From: Rotaria sp. Silwood1
Taxonomy: Eukaryota; Rotifera; Eurotatoria; Philodinida; Philodinidae
DNA: 64,000 bases
Reading direction: 5' to 3'
Assembly (NCBI GenBank): GCA_905250075.1
Contig: CAJNOP010000534.1
Coordinates: 72,613-136,612 of the forward strand
Positions 13,104-25,502 of this stretch are shown piece by piece (the first letter of the stretch is position 1; each line of letters opens with the position of its first letter). The notes under the pieces are model-generated. The model was not told where the DNA came from, ran no database searches, and was given only the letters and a program-made list of their open reading frames with translations. Made by a program: the position numbers and the translations under genes.

Positions 13104-13534
13104 TCAATATCGTCAAAATGAGCCATTTCAGTTGTCATATATTATTCGTTGATTATCTCATATATATATATGCTGTCCTACTTATTTTTCTTTTTCTTTG
13201 TTCTTTATGTTCCATATGTTCCTTTTTGTCTCGTTCAATTGTCTGCATATATATATTCTCCTCTGTCTCGTTCGGATTATCATCTTTTCTTTACCTACTT
13301 TCATATCTTATTATAGTTTAAATTATAAGTTTTTGTTCGTTGAATATCACGAAAATGGGACCTTTTTGTATATATTGAAGAAATTTGAAATAATAAGTCA
13401 GTCAAATGGCCTACATATATATAAATGTAGTTTACTCTTTGCTCTATCCATGCATATATGAATGAAGATATAATAATAGAAAAACAAAGGAGAACGAGCT
13501 AATAGAAAATTTTCCTTTTTTTTGTCCGAGGGGG

Positions 13535-13886
13535 AGTATAGTACCTTGATGAATATTGGAGGTGGTATGCATCACATAAAAAATCGAAGACAAGGTTTCT
13601 CCAGGCACTTGTTCGGGCACTTTTGTAGCTCTCAATGATTAGTATTGACGCTGAAAGAATGGCTCCGGTTCTGAATCAAATAGTGGAGATCGAAGGTACA
13701 CAAGCTTCTCAGTATAGTACATTGATGAATATTGGGGGTGGTATGCATCACATAAAAAATCGAACACAAGGTTCCTGCAGGCACTTGTTCGAGCACTTTT
13801 GTAACTCTCAATCATTAGTATTGACCCTGAAAGAATGGTTCCGGTTCTGAATCAAATAGTGGAGATCGAAGCTACACAAGGTTCCA
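13535..13886. repeat. 176-bp tandem duplication
   Basis: Two adjacent copies start at 13535 and 13711, each opening AGTATAGTAC and about 90 percent alike by eye. They share TTGATGAATATTGG, GGTGGTATGCATCACATAAA and CTGAATCAAATAGTGGAGAT. The first copy begins exactly at the right TA border of the Tc1 transposon. No coding function was recognised. Confidence 0.75.
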
Positions 13887-15496
13887 AAAAAGCCTGTATA
13901 TGACCACGTATTAAGAGTATTCGGAATTTGTTGTAGTGAATTTTTGGTTTTTACTCGTAGACATCTATACGTTTCTTGTTCAGAATTAAATTCTCTATAG
14001 AATGGTATGTAAATCGAGTGTGAAAGCATGTAAACACTCCGTCTAAAATAAGCGATTCTTTGATCCTTAGAAGGTTCAATACGGCCTATATGGCTGAGTA
14101 CCAATGTAACGGAAAAGGTTGACCGATCAAGCTGAAACTCACAGGAATGATTACTGACTATGAACCCTACAGTTGCTGAAAGTTTCATGTAAAACTATAA
14201 GTGCTTTCTAGGAGGGCCGATTTCAACACAAAACGTCCCCCGTCCTTTAACAAACGAAGACTAAACAAAGAGCATATTGGAATCAGTAATGACTAGAAGT
14301 AGCATAGGAATAGTAAAATAAGAGTTAAGAGTATTTATATGATTACAACATTCAGAAATGATTTGAACTCAATATATAGACTGCCATGCAATCGACTTGA
14401 CTTATTATCTTACCTACTTTCAAACGTCACTTGGAAAATAATTTAGACATTCTTTCTAACATCTTTATTTTTGATTGTGATCTATCATTGTGTAGCTCAG
14501 AAAAAACTGAATCTGTTAGTAACGAATACTCCTTGTTATATTTCAACATTATTTCTGTCAAATAGATGCAGTCTTCGGAAATCTGAAAAATTCAAACTAT
14601 ATACAATTTGATCAATTTTGACATACGTTTCTTGTAATTGATTCAGAAGCATACCACAAACAGTTTTCAAGAAAGAACTTCAAGGTCAATTAGAAAAGTT
14701 GAAAAACTTCAACAGCATTGAAAAAAAAAGAAATATACAAAATGAACTGTTAAGTAGATAAATCCATAGAAAGATCTATATCATAGACATATGTAGACAA
14801 ATGAATTAATTATATTTTCTTTCAAACTCTATATTGTCAACTAAAATAGAAGGTTTCAACGTTTAAAATCAATTTTTATGTATAATCTGTCAATAATCAC
14901 TCAGAAAAAAAATAAATGTTTAGTAACGACTAGAATGAGAAGAACAACTTGCAGAATGCATTTCTTTTTCCTTTAATCATATAAATTTGAGCTCACATTA
15001 GCCAGCTGTCCTTTTAAATAATTCATTTATGAGAATTGTCTTCGCATGGGTTGATCACAGCAAATCTCTAGTGAAGATACACTGTAAAAAATTCGTAAAA
15101 TAATTAACCCTAATACTAAGGAAAATCTTCCTAAACTTTTACAGCTTTGATGCTAGTGTACTAAACCATTTAAGGATTTTTGAACAAAAAACTTTATTAA
15201 ACTAGGGATATTTGAAAATAAAAAAGGTTTATTATTCTACCCTTTCATGAAAGTGGTATTTTTTCTAGTTTTTTATGTCTATTTTTATTCTAACATGTGC
15301 TTGATGATTTTTCTATTCTCCTTAGATTCGATAACATATCATAAAAGTATTTTTTACTTAAATATCATCATGTCCCTCTATTACTTGGCTGAATATGAAA
15401 CTCAGAATATTATAAGTATTGAAATTTCACAAATACTTTTGTATCTTTTACATTTCAATTCATTGGAACAGCCTGCTAAAAGTAAGTATCCTTTAT
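13887..15496. other. AT-rich intergenic stretch, nothing recognised
   Basis: No gene supported. Short ORFs here have no recognisable domain and one overlaps the tandem duplication. Confidence 0.4.
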
Positions 15497-15565
15497 TTAT
15501 TTAAATGTATTCATTTATTTCATTTATTTCATTTATTTCATTTATTTCATTTATTTCATTTATTC
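15497..15565. repeat. 9-bp microsatellite (ATTTATTTC)n
   Basis: Seven or so head-to-tail copies of ATTTATTTC. The following 500 bases are very AT-rich with TTTAAAATAAAT-like palindromes and no gene. Confidence 0.85.
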
Positions 15566-16138
15566 TCAAACTCAAAATAACTGAAGTATTAAAGTTTTCT
15601 AAAGAATTATTTCTTTTTTTGTTTTAGTTTCATCCGAATAAAATGTTAAAATTAAGTCTATATTTGTATAAACCGATTTATATGTTTTTTTTTCTTTAGA
15701 TTCATATGAATAACATGTCTTAAGTAAATGCTCCTTATTTTTGTAAGTATATATGTTTTCTTTATTTAGCTCAATATCAAAATAACAATGTTGTAAGTAT
15801 AAAAATTTTTTACATGATTTTTTTTTCTTTTTAGATTCAATACAGCAATGTCTTCAAATAGGATTCACTCTTCATATTTATTTTTAATTTAATTTGTGAG
15901 AAAAGTAAATGATCGATAATTTATATTTAAAATAAATATAAATATTTTGTTCGAAATTTGTATATAAAAATAAATATAACTTAAAATAGTTCACATTAAA
16001 AATAAATAATAATTTATGATCATTTATATTTATTTGTAAATGTATATTATGAAGAAAAATATTTACACGTAATTATACATATAAATGACCATAATTTCCT
16101 TGACTGACGAGAGACTCATACGGAAGAAAATGCGTTTG

Positions 16139-16445
16139 TGTGGGGTAGGTGTGGGTGTCGGGGTGTGAGTGTGGGTGTCGGTGGGGTGGGAGTGGGGGTG
16201 TGGAGTGTGGTTTGGGTGTGAGTGTCGATGGGTTTCGGCTTGGTTGTCGTTGTGGTTGTTTCAATGCTCATTCATACCCAAACATCTACACCCACCCACA
16301 CCCCACACCCCACACCCACACCTCCCACACCCACACCCACACCCACCCACACCCATCCACACCCACACCCACACCCATCCACACCCACACCCACACACAT
16401 CCACATTCACCCACACCCACACACCCCACACCCACACCTACACCC
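16139..16445. repeat. Telomere-like fold-back (G-rich then C-rich TGTGGG repeats)
   Basis: A G-rich arm (GTGGGGTAGGTGTGGGTGTC onward to about 16260) is followed by a long C-rich arm of CCCACACCCACACC repeats ending CACCTACACCCT at about 16445. The repeat matches the bdelloid telomere unit TGTGGG with variants. The hexamer GTTTGT occurs on both flanks (16133-16138 and right after CACCCT), a possible target duplication. Confidence 0.75.
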
Positions 16446-16866
16446 TGTTTGTTTTCTTTTATTACATATTCAACATGGTTTTTTTTTATGTTATTCATCA
16501 GTATCAATTTTAATAGAACTCACGTAGAATATTTCATTTAATAAATACTTATGTTAATGAGTCTGAGGAAAAATTTTCCTTGAAAACCTGCTTATTCTAC
16601 ATGAAAGAGAAGATTTAATAAAAGGTTATCGATGGCTCTGGGTCTGTAGATAGTAAATCGAGCACGCAGGCGACAAATACTATATCAGAGATAAGCAATA
16701 CAGGAGTTTCCACATCGCACACATAAAAACGAGGTCATGACCAATCTCTTCAATTACAACAACCAACAAATACTTATTTAACTTCTTGTTGTTAGCTCCA
16801 TATATGTAGAACGAAAGAGAGACAAGCAGTGTCACTGATGTTATGTGACAGAACGATGAAAAAGAT

Positions 16867-17335
16867 GACCTTCATGGATAGGAATGCACCAGTCCTATAA
16901 AGTGGATATCAAAGATGAACGAGTTTTGATATCTAAAGCCCCCAGTCCTTGCCAGTCCTTCAGGTTATTTATAGTCAATTTTGATTAGGCTAGCCAACGT
17001 TACCATCGAACTTTACAAAACTAGATGAATAGAAAAAAGGACTGGGGGGGGGGGGACTGGTCAAAACTCGGAATTTTACGGTTGTTTTACCAGTCCTCCC
17101 CAGTCCTTTTTTCTTTTCATCTAGTTTTGTAAAGTTCGATGGTAGCGTTGGCTAGCCTAATCAAAATTGACTATAAATGACCTGAAGGACTGGTAAGGAC
17201 TGGGGGTTTTAGATACCAAAAAGCGTTTATCTTTGATATCGACTTTATAGGACTGGTGCATCTCTATTCATGGAACTCGAACCCATACCTTCTGCTATCC
17301 GAGCAGATGTCCTAAGCCAATTAGACTAGAAGGCG
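16867..17335 (-). pseudogene. tRNA-like sequence split by a MITE
   Basis: Reading the minus strand from 17335, one can fold an acceptor CGCCTTC, TA, a D arm GTCT/GGAC, an anticodon arm TCTGC/GCAGA with a 7-base loop, and a T arm ATGGG-TTCGAGT-TCCAT. The sequence is then cut by the MITE 16878-17267. Beyond it, GAAGGTC (ending 16867) supplies an acceptor 3' strand that pairs at six of seven positions. The loop (TCGGATA) lacks the universal U33, so amino-acid identity is unclear. It may be a tRNA pseudogene or the head of a SINE. Confidence 0.5.
16878..17267. mobile_element. 390-bp fold-back MITE in a tRNA-like gene
   Basis: Arms of about 175 bases are inverted copies. The left starts ATAGGAATGCACCAGTCC; the complement of the right starts ATAGAGATGCACCAGTCC. 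It is flanked on both sides by TCATGG (16872-16877 and 17268-17273), a 6-bp target duplication. The centre holds a run of 13 G. No ORF. Confidence 0.75.
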
Positions 17336-18257
17336 CATCTTAATCATCGTTTAGCGTCCAAGTGATTCATCATGGACGCTAACACTTGTGCTTGTAAGTT
17401 TTCGTAAAAACAGATTTTTTTATTGAACTTAAAAAGAACTCGTAGTCTTGTGATGTCACGTTGAATGTTGAATTTGCAATTTTGTTTTCATAATGAGATA
17501 CAAATTTAAGAACGAAATTTTTTTATTCATACAAATAAATTTTCAATAAACGTATCTCAAGACAGAAGCTTGCAAAATTAACGAGTCGCATGAAGAACAT
17601 TATTTGTGCAAAATCTCAAGGAAAAATCAAATTTCAATTTTCAAAATAATTCAAAATAATTTTTTCTAACATGAACTTTTACATACAATCAATTGGAGAT
17701 GTATTTTTAAAAGCATGTATCATAAGAATAAAACGATGAAAAGAGACTGTTATATCGTAAATATGTTTCAATAATACAAAAAATAAATGTGAAGAGTTTG
17801 TTCTTTTTAAGTTAGTTTTAAATGAAGCAAATAAAGTTAATACTTTCTTTAATCAATGAGACAGTATGGAATGATTTTATTACAAATAAGGAAAAATGTC
17901 AAATAGTTATTTTTAAAAGACAAAAAAGATTAGGAAGACAAATTTTTAATAGAAATCAATATTTATTTCGGACTACTTTTCTATCGAAATACTAAATAAT
18001 TGATATTCTCGAATAAAATAATGTTATAGCACACATATCGAACAAAACTTAAAAAATAACCTTTCGGAATTTTGCTTTCATAGTCATCACTGATTGCATA
18101 ACGAGATTTTGGGTTATGAATGTAGATGTGAATGTGAATGTGGATGTGGAATGTTGGTATCAGTGAAGAAAAAGACGATACTCAGATTCCTGTAAAATGA
18201 CAAATACTTCATAAAAGTCATGTGATACAGCGTGGATAGCAATATATTGTTGATTGA

Positions 18258-21081
18258 TTATGTCGGTTTGGAAGAATTAGATGACGTTAATAAGGACTTT
18301 AGTGTTTCGAGCTTCTGAAGTAGATTTTCAATTTTCTCTTTATGGTCTTCGTATCTATCTTCTTTGTATAATTCAATACCTGTCGTCAAATGTTTAGTCG
18401 CTGAGACATACTGATGCATTTCTCTATAGATATTAGCTAATACGACATGGCTATCAGCTATTTCACCGTTTTTGATGTCATCATCTTCATAATCTTCGTC
18501 TATTGGTTTTTTTAGTATATATTCATGTTTCAATAATTGATATTTAAGTGCAGATGTGTAATCATGTTTCTTGTCAATATAAATTCGAACTATTGCTGTA
18601 GTAGCAATACTATAGTTATCAGCATAATTATATACTGGATATTCACATTGAATTTCTAGACTTTTGCTATAGTTTGTTAGAGCTTCTTCATAATTGAATA
18701 GCATTTCATTAAGATTAGCTATTTGATTATATAAAGAAGCGGTTCGTGTATATTGATCACTAGACGTTGAAGAGTTGGTTAATGTTTGTATTTCTAGTTT
18801 TTTATGACGAAGAGCCAACAGAAGATTTTCTGCCTTCTTAGTGTCGTCAGTATTCATATTTGCTTTCTGTATGTATAACCAACTCAATCGAACGTGTATT
18901 ATAGTTTGCTGGGATTCATCACTACATTTTTCAAGTAATGATTGAGCTTGAGCGATAGCTAAATCATACTGTTTATCAGTAAATGCGTAATCTTCAACAT
19001 CAAAGTCTGTTTCCTCCACAATATCCCGAATTTGTTCATAGATGTGGACAATATCAAGATAGCATTGCAATTCATCATCATCTACAAATTCAAACCAAAT
19101 TGATAAAGATTTTTCATAATATTTTAACGCTTTAGCATGGTCCCTCAGTGGCCACTTAAGATTAATGGCTCCAAGACACGAAGCTTTTACAGCTGTTATC
19201 CATTTTTCTAATGGAAAAATATTCAACAATTCATTGAAAATATTGTGTATTTCATCAAGAGGTTTATTTTCAGTTTCTTTGTAGAAATCACGCAAACAAT
19301 GTGCCAGTTGGTTCCTCGTTGACGTTGCCTGAAGGTGTTGATCATCCCATACCCAATCTGTTCCTAATTTTCCATTAAATTTCCAAAGTTTTTCCTTTTC
19401 GTCGTATGATATTCCTTCTTCGTCAATGAAAATTGATGTACCCATCATAAATAAAATTTCTGCTTCACTTGAAACTTCACTCAAATGTGAAATATCGGCA
19501 AATGGCTGAGACTCCTCCTGTGTATCAATTACAATTTCTAATAAAACTCGTTCCAAGCCTTCCGCGAGTGTTGACATTTGTAAGAAATTGCATGAAATTT
19601 CACGATGCAACGATGTAGAAAGAAAACTCGTATTTCTAAGCCAAAGTGGGCCTGGTCTATCACTTAATGCAGTGATTTCTCTATGTAACATTATTTGTCC
19701 ACGATAACTTTTTATAATGGGATCATCTGCATGTGATATTTTGAACTTTTCATGTTCTTGTTTTAATTGATGATATAAATCTTGAACGATAAATCCAAAT
19801 AAAAACATTATATGAAGATCCTTTTGACGCGCTGCACGATTTACTAGACGATATACAAATGCTTCACGTGTATACCACCAAATAGCTTTCTCTGATTTAT
19901 AGTCTTTTTCGAATTCTTCTAAAATCTTCAGTTCTGATTCTTTACCTTTATAATAATCTTTCAAAGTAGTTACGAGTTTGAGTCGACAATTTTCAGGATA
20001 TGGTATATTAACCAGAAGTTTCGTTAGATTCAGCCACCATTCAAATGCTCCATCAATACTATTTTCTTGTTTCAATGAGCTGACAATATTGCCATTTTTT
20101 TCAGACTTTAGATAGTTCTGAACGTCATTTTTAAGATCATCTAACAGATGATCGAGGACTGTATGGATATGTTTGACCTATTCGATAAAATAGAAGTGAA
20201 AAAAAATAAACGCAATACATTTGATATTTGGAACAAACGAAGTTACATATATTCTGTAGACAAATTTGATCTGACTTCTCAGAAAACGATTTCATGAAGA
20301 GATCGCCGAGGTCAATACATCATAAAAACTGTATTTGAATAATTGAGTAACTTAAAACAACTCATATGTATAAAAATTACATTATTTATCATAAAAAAAT
20401 TAAGTACAGTATTTCAAATAGATCATCTCTTAGAGTGGCGACGTCGCTTCATCTAGTTTCCGATGTAGGAACCTTTTGGCCTTATTAAATCTGTTTAGTT
20501 AAAATATATGTCTACATGACGCAACACATTTTTCTCGTCTTATTCACGCCCAAATCTTTCATAGAAGCGAGATTAACTCTAATATGAAATCAAGCTGTGA
20601 AAATAAACTGATATAATGTTTATACCTTCTCATATTTTGAAGCCCATTGTTGATAATACTCTTTATTGTGGCAGTAGAGAAAAATAACCAATACATTTTG
20701 AAGATGATGAACTTTTGGTACAAGACTTTCTCCAAGATGACCCGATGTTACTAGAAATGTTGTACTGTTGTCTTGTTGATTTTCAAGATACTGTTGACAT
20801 TTCTGAACGCTATCAAACAACTTTGTGTAGTCAACAATTTTGCGTAGGTTCTCAATTGTAACAATATTTTCATTGTCATTTATACCAACATCACACCAAA
20901 CTAATTGATGAGATTCAAGATTTATTTGCTCACGATCAATTACAGTTGTAGTGTCATGTGTGGTTATTTGTGAACTGCTTGCGTCAACAACTCGTGTAGT
21001 GACAACAGGAATGGTAGCAATTGGCGAAGTACTGTTGTTCGTTGTTGTAGCAGTTGAAACCTTAGTCTGATTGCAACCCAT
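18258..21081 (-). CDS. ART-TPR protein with likely myristoylated N-terminus
   Basis: Two exons (21081-20626 and 20177-18258) with a 448-bp GT-AG intron give 791 residues. I chose the ATG at 21081 because it yields MGCNQTK, a classic N-myristoylation plus palmitoylation signal, and a 3' splice-site-like TTTGTTTCAG ends 10 bases upstream. An upstream ATG would add 32 hydrophobic residues. After a Ser/Thr-rich linker comes the alpha/beta domain common to the ART genes here (TTFLVTSGHLGESLVP). The ART domain follows with Arg in SYRGQ, serine motif FLSTSLH and Glu-x-Glu in EAEILF, so it should be active. The C-terminal 350 residues are helical TPR-like repeats (HAKALKYYEKSLSIW, YEEALTNYSKSLEI). 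Inferred role: membrane-anchored ADP-ribosylation of arginine on partners bound by the TPRs. Confidence 0.8.
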
Positions 21082-21244
21082 ATGATGATTTCTGAAACAA
21101 ATGACTGTTAAACAAACTAGGACAGTCAGTACCATTAACTGTATGCTTTTAACATAGAGCTGATGAAAAAGAAACAAACTGTGCTGTTATAACCAAAGTG
21201 TTCCCATTTGGTTATAAGACGGAACGACGAAAGAACGATAACAC

Positions 21245-21315
21245 TCCTTTCTAGTATAGTGGTAGTATAGCTGCCAGGAAAGCAGAAGACGTGGGTTCGA
21301 TTCCTTCGAGAGGAG
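21245..21315 (+). tRNA. tRNA-like sequence, identity uncertain
   Basis: A cloverleaf can be drawn. Acceptor TCCTTTC pairs with GAGAGGA over 7 positions with one wobble. The D arm contains AGTGGTAG, and there is a T arm with GG-TTCGATT-CC. The anticodon arm GCTGC/GCAGA has one mismatch and its loop CAGGAAA lacks U33, so it may be a pseudogene or SINE relic rather than a working tRNA. Confidence 0.5.
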
Positions 21316-22422
21316 TATTCTTTTGTTCCGTTCTGTTGTCATGCCATCACGTTGCTTTCTCGGTGATAACAGAGTGAAAGGGAGAAGACATAATATGCGC
21401 CGTCATTTTTCACTTTTGAAAATAATGTTAGCTTACACAGAACAGCTAAATGTGTATACTCAAGACATTGGTTATCGAAGGCTCCTAATTGTGAAGAAAT
21501 AATAATATTACATTGTCGAGGTGAGTAACCTTTAATTGGTAGCAAGATTTTACCAGGCTCAACTTTAACGGCAAACATCCGTTTCAGTGGGCATTGATTC
21601 GTCTCTTTATCACATTTAAATTAAGCGGCTTAATCTGTACTAGAACAGCGATATTGTAATACGTCAATATGCTTGCTTGAATTGCAGTATTTCTCTCCTT
21701 CTTTTTAACTTTTTCGTTTTTGAAAAACGTGATTGTTATCAGTGTTTGCTAACCATTATTCATATCTAATTGCGTTTCTTCTTGTGTAGCTCGTCTTTTC
21801 GTTTCATTTCTTCTTTTCTGTTGTTATGACGGTTACTCTTTTCTTCAATGTCTTTCATATCACAGAGCTCTGTTCTGTTTCTTTTTGTAGTCATATCTTC
21901 GATCAACACTAGAGCGGTAAAATCAAGGAGAACTTTTTAACAGTGGTTGTAGAAATCGAGTGACAGGACTACATTTGAGCATTCGAAATCTTTGATCAAA
22001 TAAAACAATTGAAAATAAGAAGTAGGCGTGAGTGAGTGATGGATGCGAGTATAATTTATTCTTCTCTCTACTCACATCCCACACCCCATTTTTCCTGTAC
22101 TTTATCTAACATTTTTTAATGTCTATATTATATCTTGCATTGCATTACTTCACTCTCTTTCCTTACTATGGAAGGATAAAGAAAATAATAGAATAAGTGT
22201 TGCCCATATTCTTTAAAGTTGTGCTGGAGATTTTCAAGTAGAAAGACAATGGTCAATTATGAAGAAGACATTTAAAGTTTAAACTATACAATCTTACCTA
22301 TCTATAACAAAGCTTGTTTTTGAGAAAGACTTTTATTAATTCAAGTATATCATGTATACAAACAAAGATTATATCAATGCAATTCAGTTGAGTTTTGCGT
22401 TTTTTTTTTGCATTCTTCAAAT

Positions 22423-24751
22423 TCATGGAGACACATTTCGTTTATATCGTTCAATTAGTTCTTGTTGACGTCGAGTATGGTAACGTCCTGAACTGGTAGT
22501 TGATGTTGGGAGGTAAGCACCTCTTTCAGTTGCATGACATCTAGATGAAGTATAGTGTGTCGAACGATATTCTTGTTCCGATGGGAAAGAATATTCAAGA
22601 TCTCGAATCAATTCTTGACAAAATGGATCTTGTGCAGATACACTGGCCTTAAGTTTTTCTACTTGAGATGCAAGAATAACACGTGACTGTTCATAATCAC
22701 GTTCGGCCATTGCTCTTTCGAGTGCTTCAATTGTTTCTATACGATTTCGTTGACGATCAAGTTGGTAATTTACTCGAAGAAGATCGGCTGGTAGATTAGG
22801 TGCTCGAATAAAATAGAAGGGAACCTGAGGTGTTGTTATTGAGTGTGTAGTATTTGGATCAATATACGAAACGCTGACATGCCCTAAGAAAAGCATGTAA
22901 ATGATTGATGAGACAACTTCGAAAATGATCATTAAAAAAATTCCTGTCATATTTACCAATGATTTGCTTTTCAAATAGGTTTTGCTCAGTAGCTGTCTCG
23001 CTTTGTGTCGTCGTTGATTGTTGGCTAGACATATCAACATTTTGATCATCATTTACTTTGGGAACATAGAATTGAAAGACAAGATTTCGTTTTTCATCAG
23101 CATTTAGATTAGGTAATTTGATGGATAGTTTCATTGATGGAAGTTGTTCGGGTTCATATTTATATTGCGAAAGAAAATGACTGATCTTATAGTCATCAAT
23201 GAATTCAACATTGACTTCAATCTTTTGTGCCATGCATGACAATAACCCTACCAACGTCATTGAAAAAGCGGTAGATACAGCTCGTTCTTCATCCTATTGA
23301 AAAGATCGATGCATATTTAGAACATTGAGATATCAAATAAGAACCTAAAAATGACACTTACAATGTATGTAAAAGTGCCATCATTTCCTTGTTCAGCTAG
23401 TTTCACTAGCAATTGTGCATTATGATCTAACCCGTAGCCGAAAGTGTAGCATTGGACTCCTTCAGGCAAAGTACTCATAATTTGAGTGTAGTCATGTTCT
23501 TGATTGTCGTGACCATCAGTAAGCACAAGTAAAGTAGCAAGTGGATTCTTAGTCTGACGGTTGACTACTAAATCGATACCCATTTGCAGACCAGATCCAA
23601 TGTAGGTACCTCCTTCACTGGAAATACTGTTGATCTCAGTTTTCAAGACTTGTTGACTAGAGGAAAAAGGAGTGATGACTTATTCAATGACAATTACTGA
23701 CTAGTTAACTTACTTTTGTTGAGTCATTCGTTTGAGTCCATGAGAACGATCGATAGCACCAGTGTTGAAGGAAATAATGGCCAAACGATCAAGTTCACCC
23801 AATTGGTCGACGATATCAATCAGCGTCTTTTTTAATAAGGCAATTTTTTGTCCTCCCATCGATCCACTTTGATCAACTATGCAAACAAGATCGATAGGAG
23901 CACGTGATTGCATTATTGGTTGATTATCGAATTGTAAAGCAGGCGGTGCTTGCAAAGTAATGAGTCCGTACAGATTGGACTCTTCATGTGGAACTTGAGC
24001 TTCACGTTCCAATGTTGTTATAACAGTAATCACAGGAAAATTATTGGCTTCATTCAATGAGATAACAGCAGCTTGCCGAGCAGCAATAAAACGTTCAGAA
24101 ATAACTCTTGCAGCAGTCTCATCAATCAGATCTTCAACAGACGGAATAGTCTAAACGAAATGCACAAATAACAACTGAAAACATCGCTAGACATTGAGTT
24201 TTTTCAAGCTTAACTTTTCATGCTGCTTCATAACTTCACAAAATGCTTTTCAAATAGCGCTACAGAGGTAAAAGCCTATTTTTTTATACAGCTGATGAGT
24301 CTCAAATAGGATAGTTTATGTGTCAGAAGCATTTAATTTGACTTTTTGCGTGACATCAAAACTTCGTTATCTATGGATCATTCGAATCAAATGAGATAAG
24401 TCTTTGTAGAAATGAATCATAACATAGAATATTGCTTACTGCAGCTGAAGCTATCGCATTCGCATCATTGGTTGAAACTTGCCCGGTTTGAGGCAGCGGT
24501 GTTAGCTGGGATTGTGTTGACAGTTGTTGGCTAGGATTACCAAGTAGTTGAAGAACAGATGCATCAATTGTAGCTCTGCACAAAGGACATTCATTGTTTT
24601 TTGCTTGAATATTCAAAGCCAAACATTGAAAATGAAATTTATGGTTACAGGAAAGAGTAAGAAGTGGAGTACCAGGTGTCAGACTAGTAAGACATATGGT
24701 ACAATCATCAGTGGCTTGTGAAGAATTGTTTGATGATGGTGTATTATCCAT
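22423..24751 (-). CDS. RING-H2 / VWA domain protein, likely E3 ubiquitin ligase
   Basis: Five exons (24751-24440, 24150-23714, 23656-23362, 23293-22957, 22883-22423) join in phase at every GT-AG junction, giving 613 residues. The N-terminus carries a RING-H2 finger (CTICL, CNHKFHFQC, CPLC). The middle is a von Willebrand A domain with a complete MIDAS: DQSGS, a downstream Thr region, and LTDGHDN. The last 250 residues match in layout the C-terminal part of RING-VWA proteins such as the plant WAV3 family (family knowledge; no search was run). These are E3 ligases, so substrate ubiquitination is the inferred role, with VWA as a metal-dependent binding module. The end is Arg/Ser/Tyr-rich. No frame damage seen. 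Confidence 0.8.
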
Positions 24752-25502
24752 ACTTGATCTCTTGTAATGCAACAGTAGTAAAAGAAAAATAAAAACTCAA
24801 TGAATGACACGTTTTCTTTATATACAAAAGTAAAATTGCACTAGTCTTGCATCATTTTGTTCTTTTATTGTAATTACGTGTAACATACATGATTCATCAA
24901 AGCAAGTTACGCCATTATTATTGTAAACTTCTGCGTGTGTCTTCAACAGCATGAATTTTGCTGTTCCCTAACATGCAAACGAAAGGGAAAAAAGCCATCT
25001 AATGATGAAACAAAAAATCAAGCTTTCTAGGAATTTTCACTAAAATGTTTAAATTTTAAGCTACTACGATCGATGAAGTTAGGAACTCATCCACAAAGTG
25101 TAATAGAGTGTGGGTATGGATGCTACAGTCAGGAATTTATTAATTAACATCCACACACATACCTACACTCAAATATTGAATTCAGTTTTGAAAACAAAAT
25201 ATGTATCAAACTTTACGAAAATCTCGACGTTTTACACGCTATTTGGTGCTTCATAAATTTTTCTGAAAACTACTTACACAATATCATAGTTAAATTACGT
25301 AATTAATTCTGATACTGCACTTAGATAAAGGTGATTATTAGGCCATATTATATATATTAATGATATCGAATTCTTTTAAAAGTAGCCTCCACTGTTTTTT
25401 CAATAACTTTTGAACGCTGTTATCTGTCGAGTTCGGGTTTTCACCACTCGAAAGGGCAAGCTAGGGGACGTCTATCTGTATAAGATTCATTGAACCAAAA
25501 GA

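Larger units (their letters stand above)
11216..13536. mobile_element. Tc1/mariner-type transposon with about 210-bp inverted repeats
   Basis: The ends at 11216-11430 and about 13327-13536 are near-perfect inverted copies about 210 bases long. The outer ends read GTCACCCTCGGACAAA (left) and CTCCCCCTCGGACAAA (right, complemented). Both are flanked by TA (11214-11215 and 13537-13538). Inside, on the minus strand, is a DD34E transposase interrupted by a 611-bp fold-back element. Without that insertion and its target duplication the element would be about 1.7 kb, a normal Tc1 size. Confidence 0.8.

Noticed and set aside
13808..14188. 126-residue minus-strand ORF
   Set aside because: It overlaps the 176-bp tandem duplication, has no recognisable motif and no supporting splice or promoter signal.
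15247..15504. 85-residue hydrophobic ORF
   Set aside because: Low-complexity T-rich DNA naturally yields Phe/Leu/Ile-rich frames; no start context or homologue recognised.
16149..16541. ORFs rich in His/Pro/Thr or Val/Gly/Trp in the telomere-like arrays (also near 25.5, 35.6, 40.4, 49.5, 57.4 and 58.8 kb)
   Set aside because: They are six-frame translations of TGTGGG repeats, open in several frames and both strands at once, with no domain.
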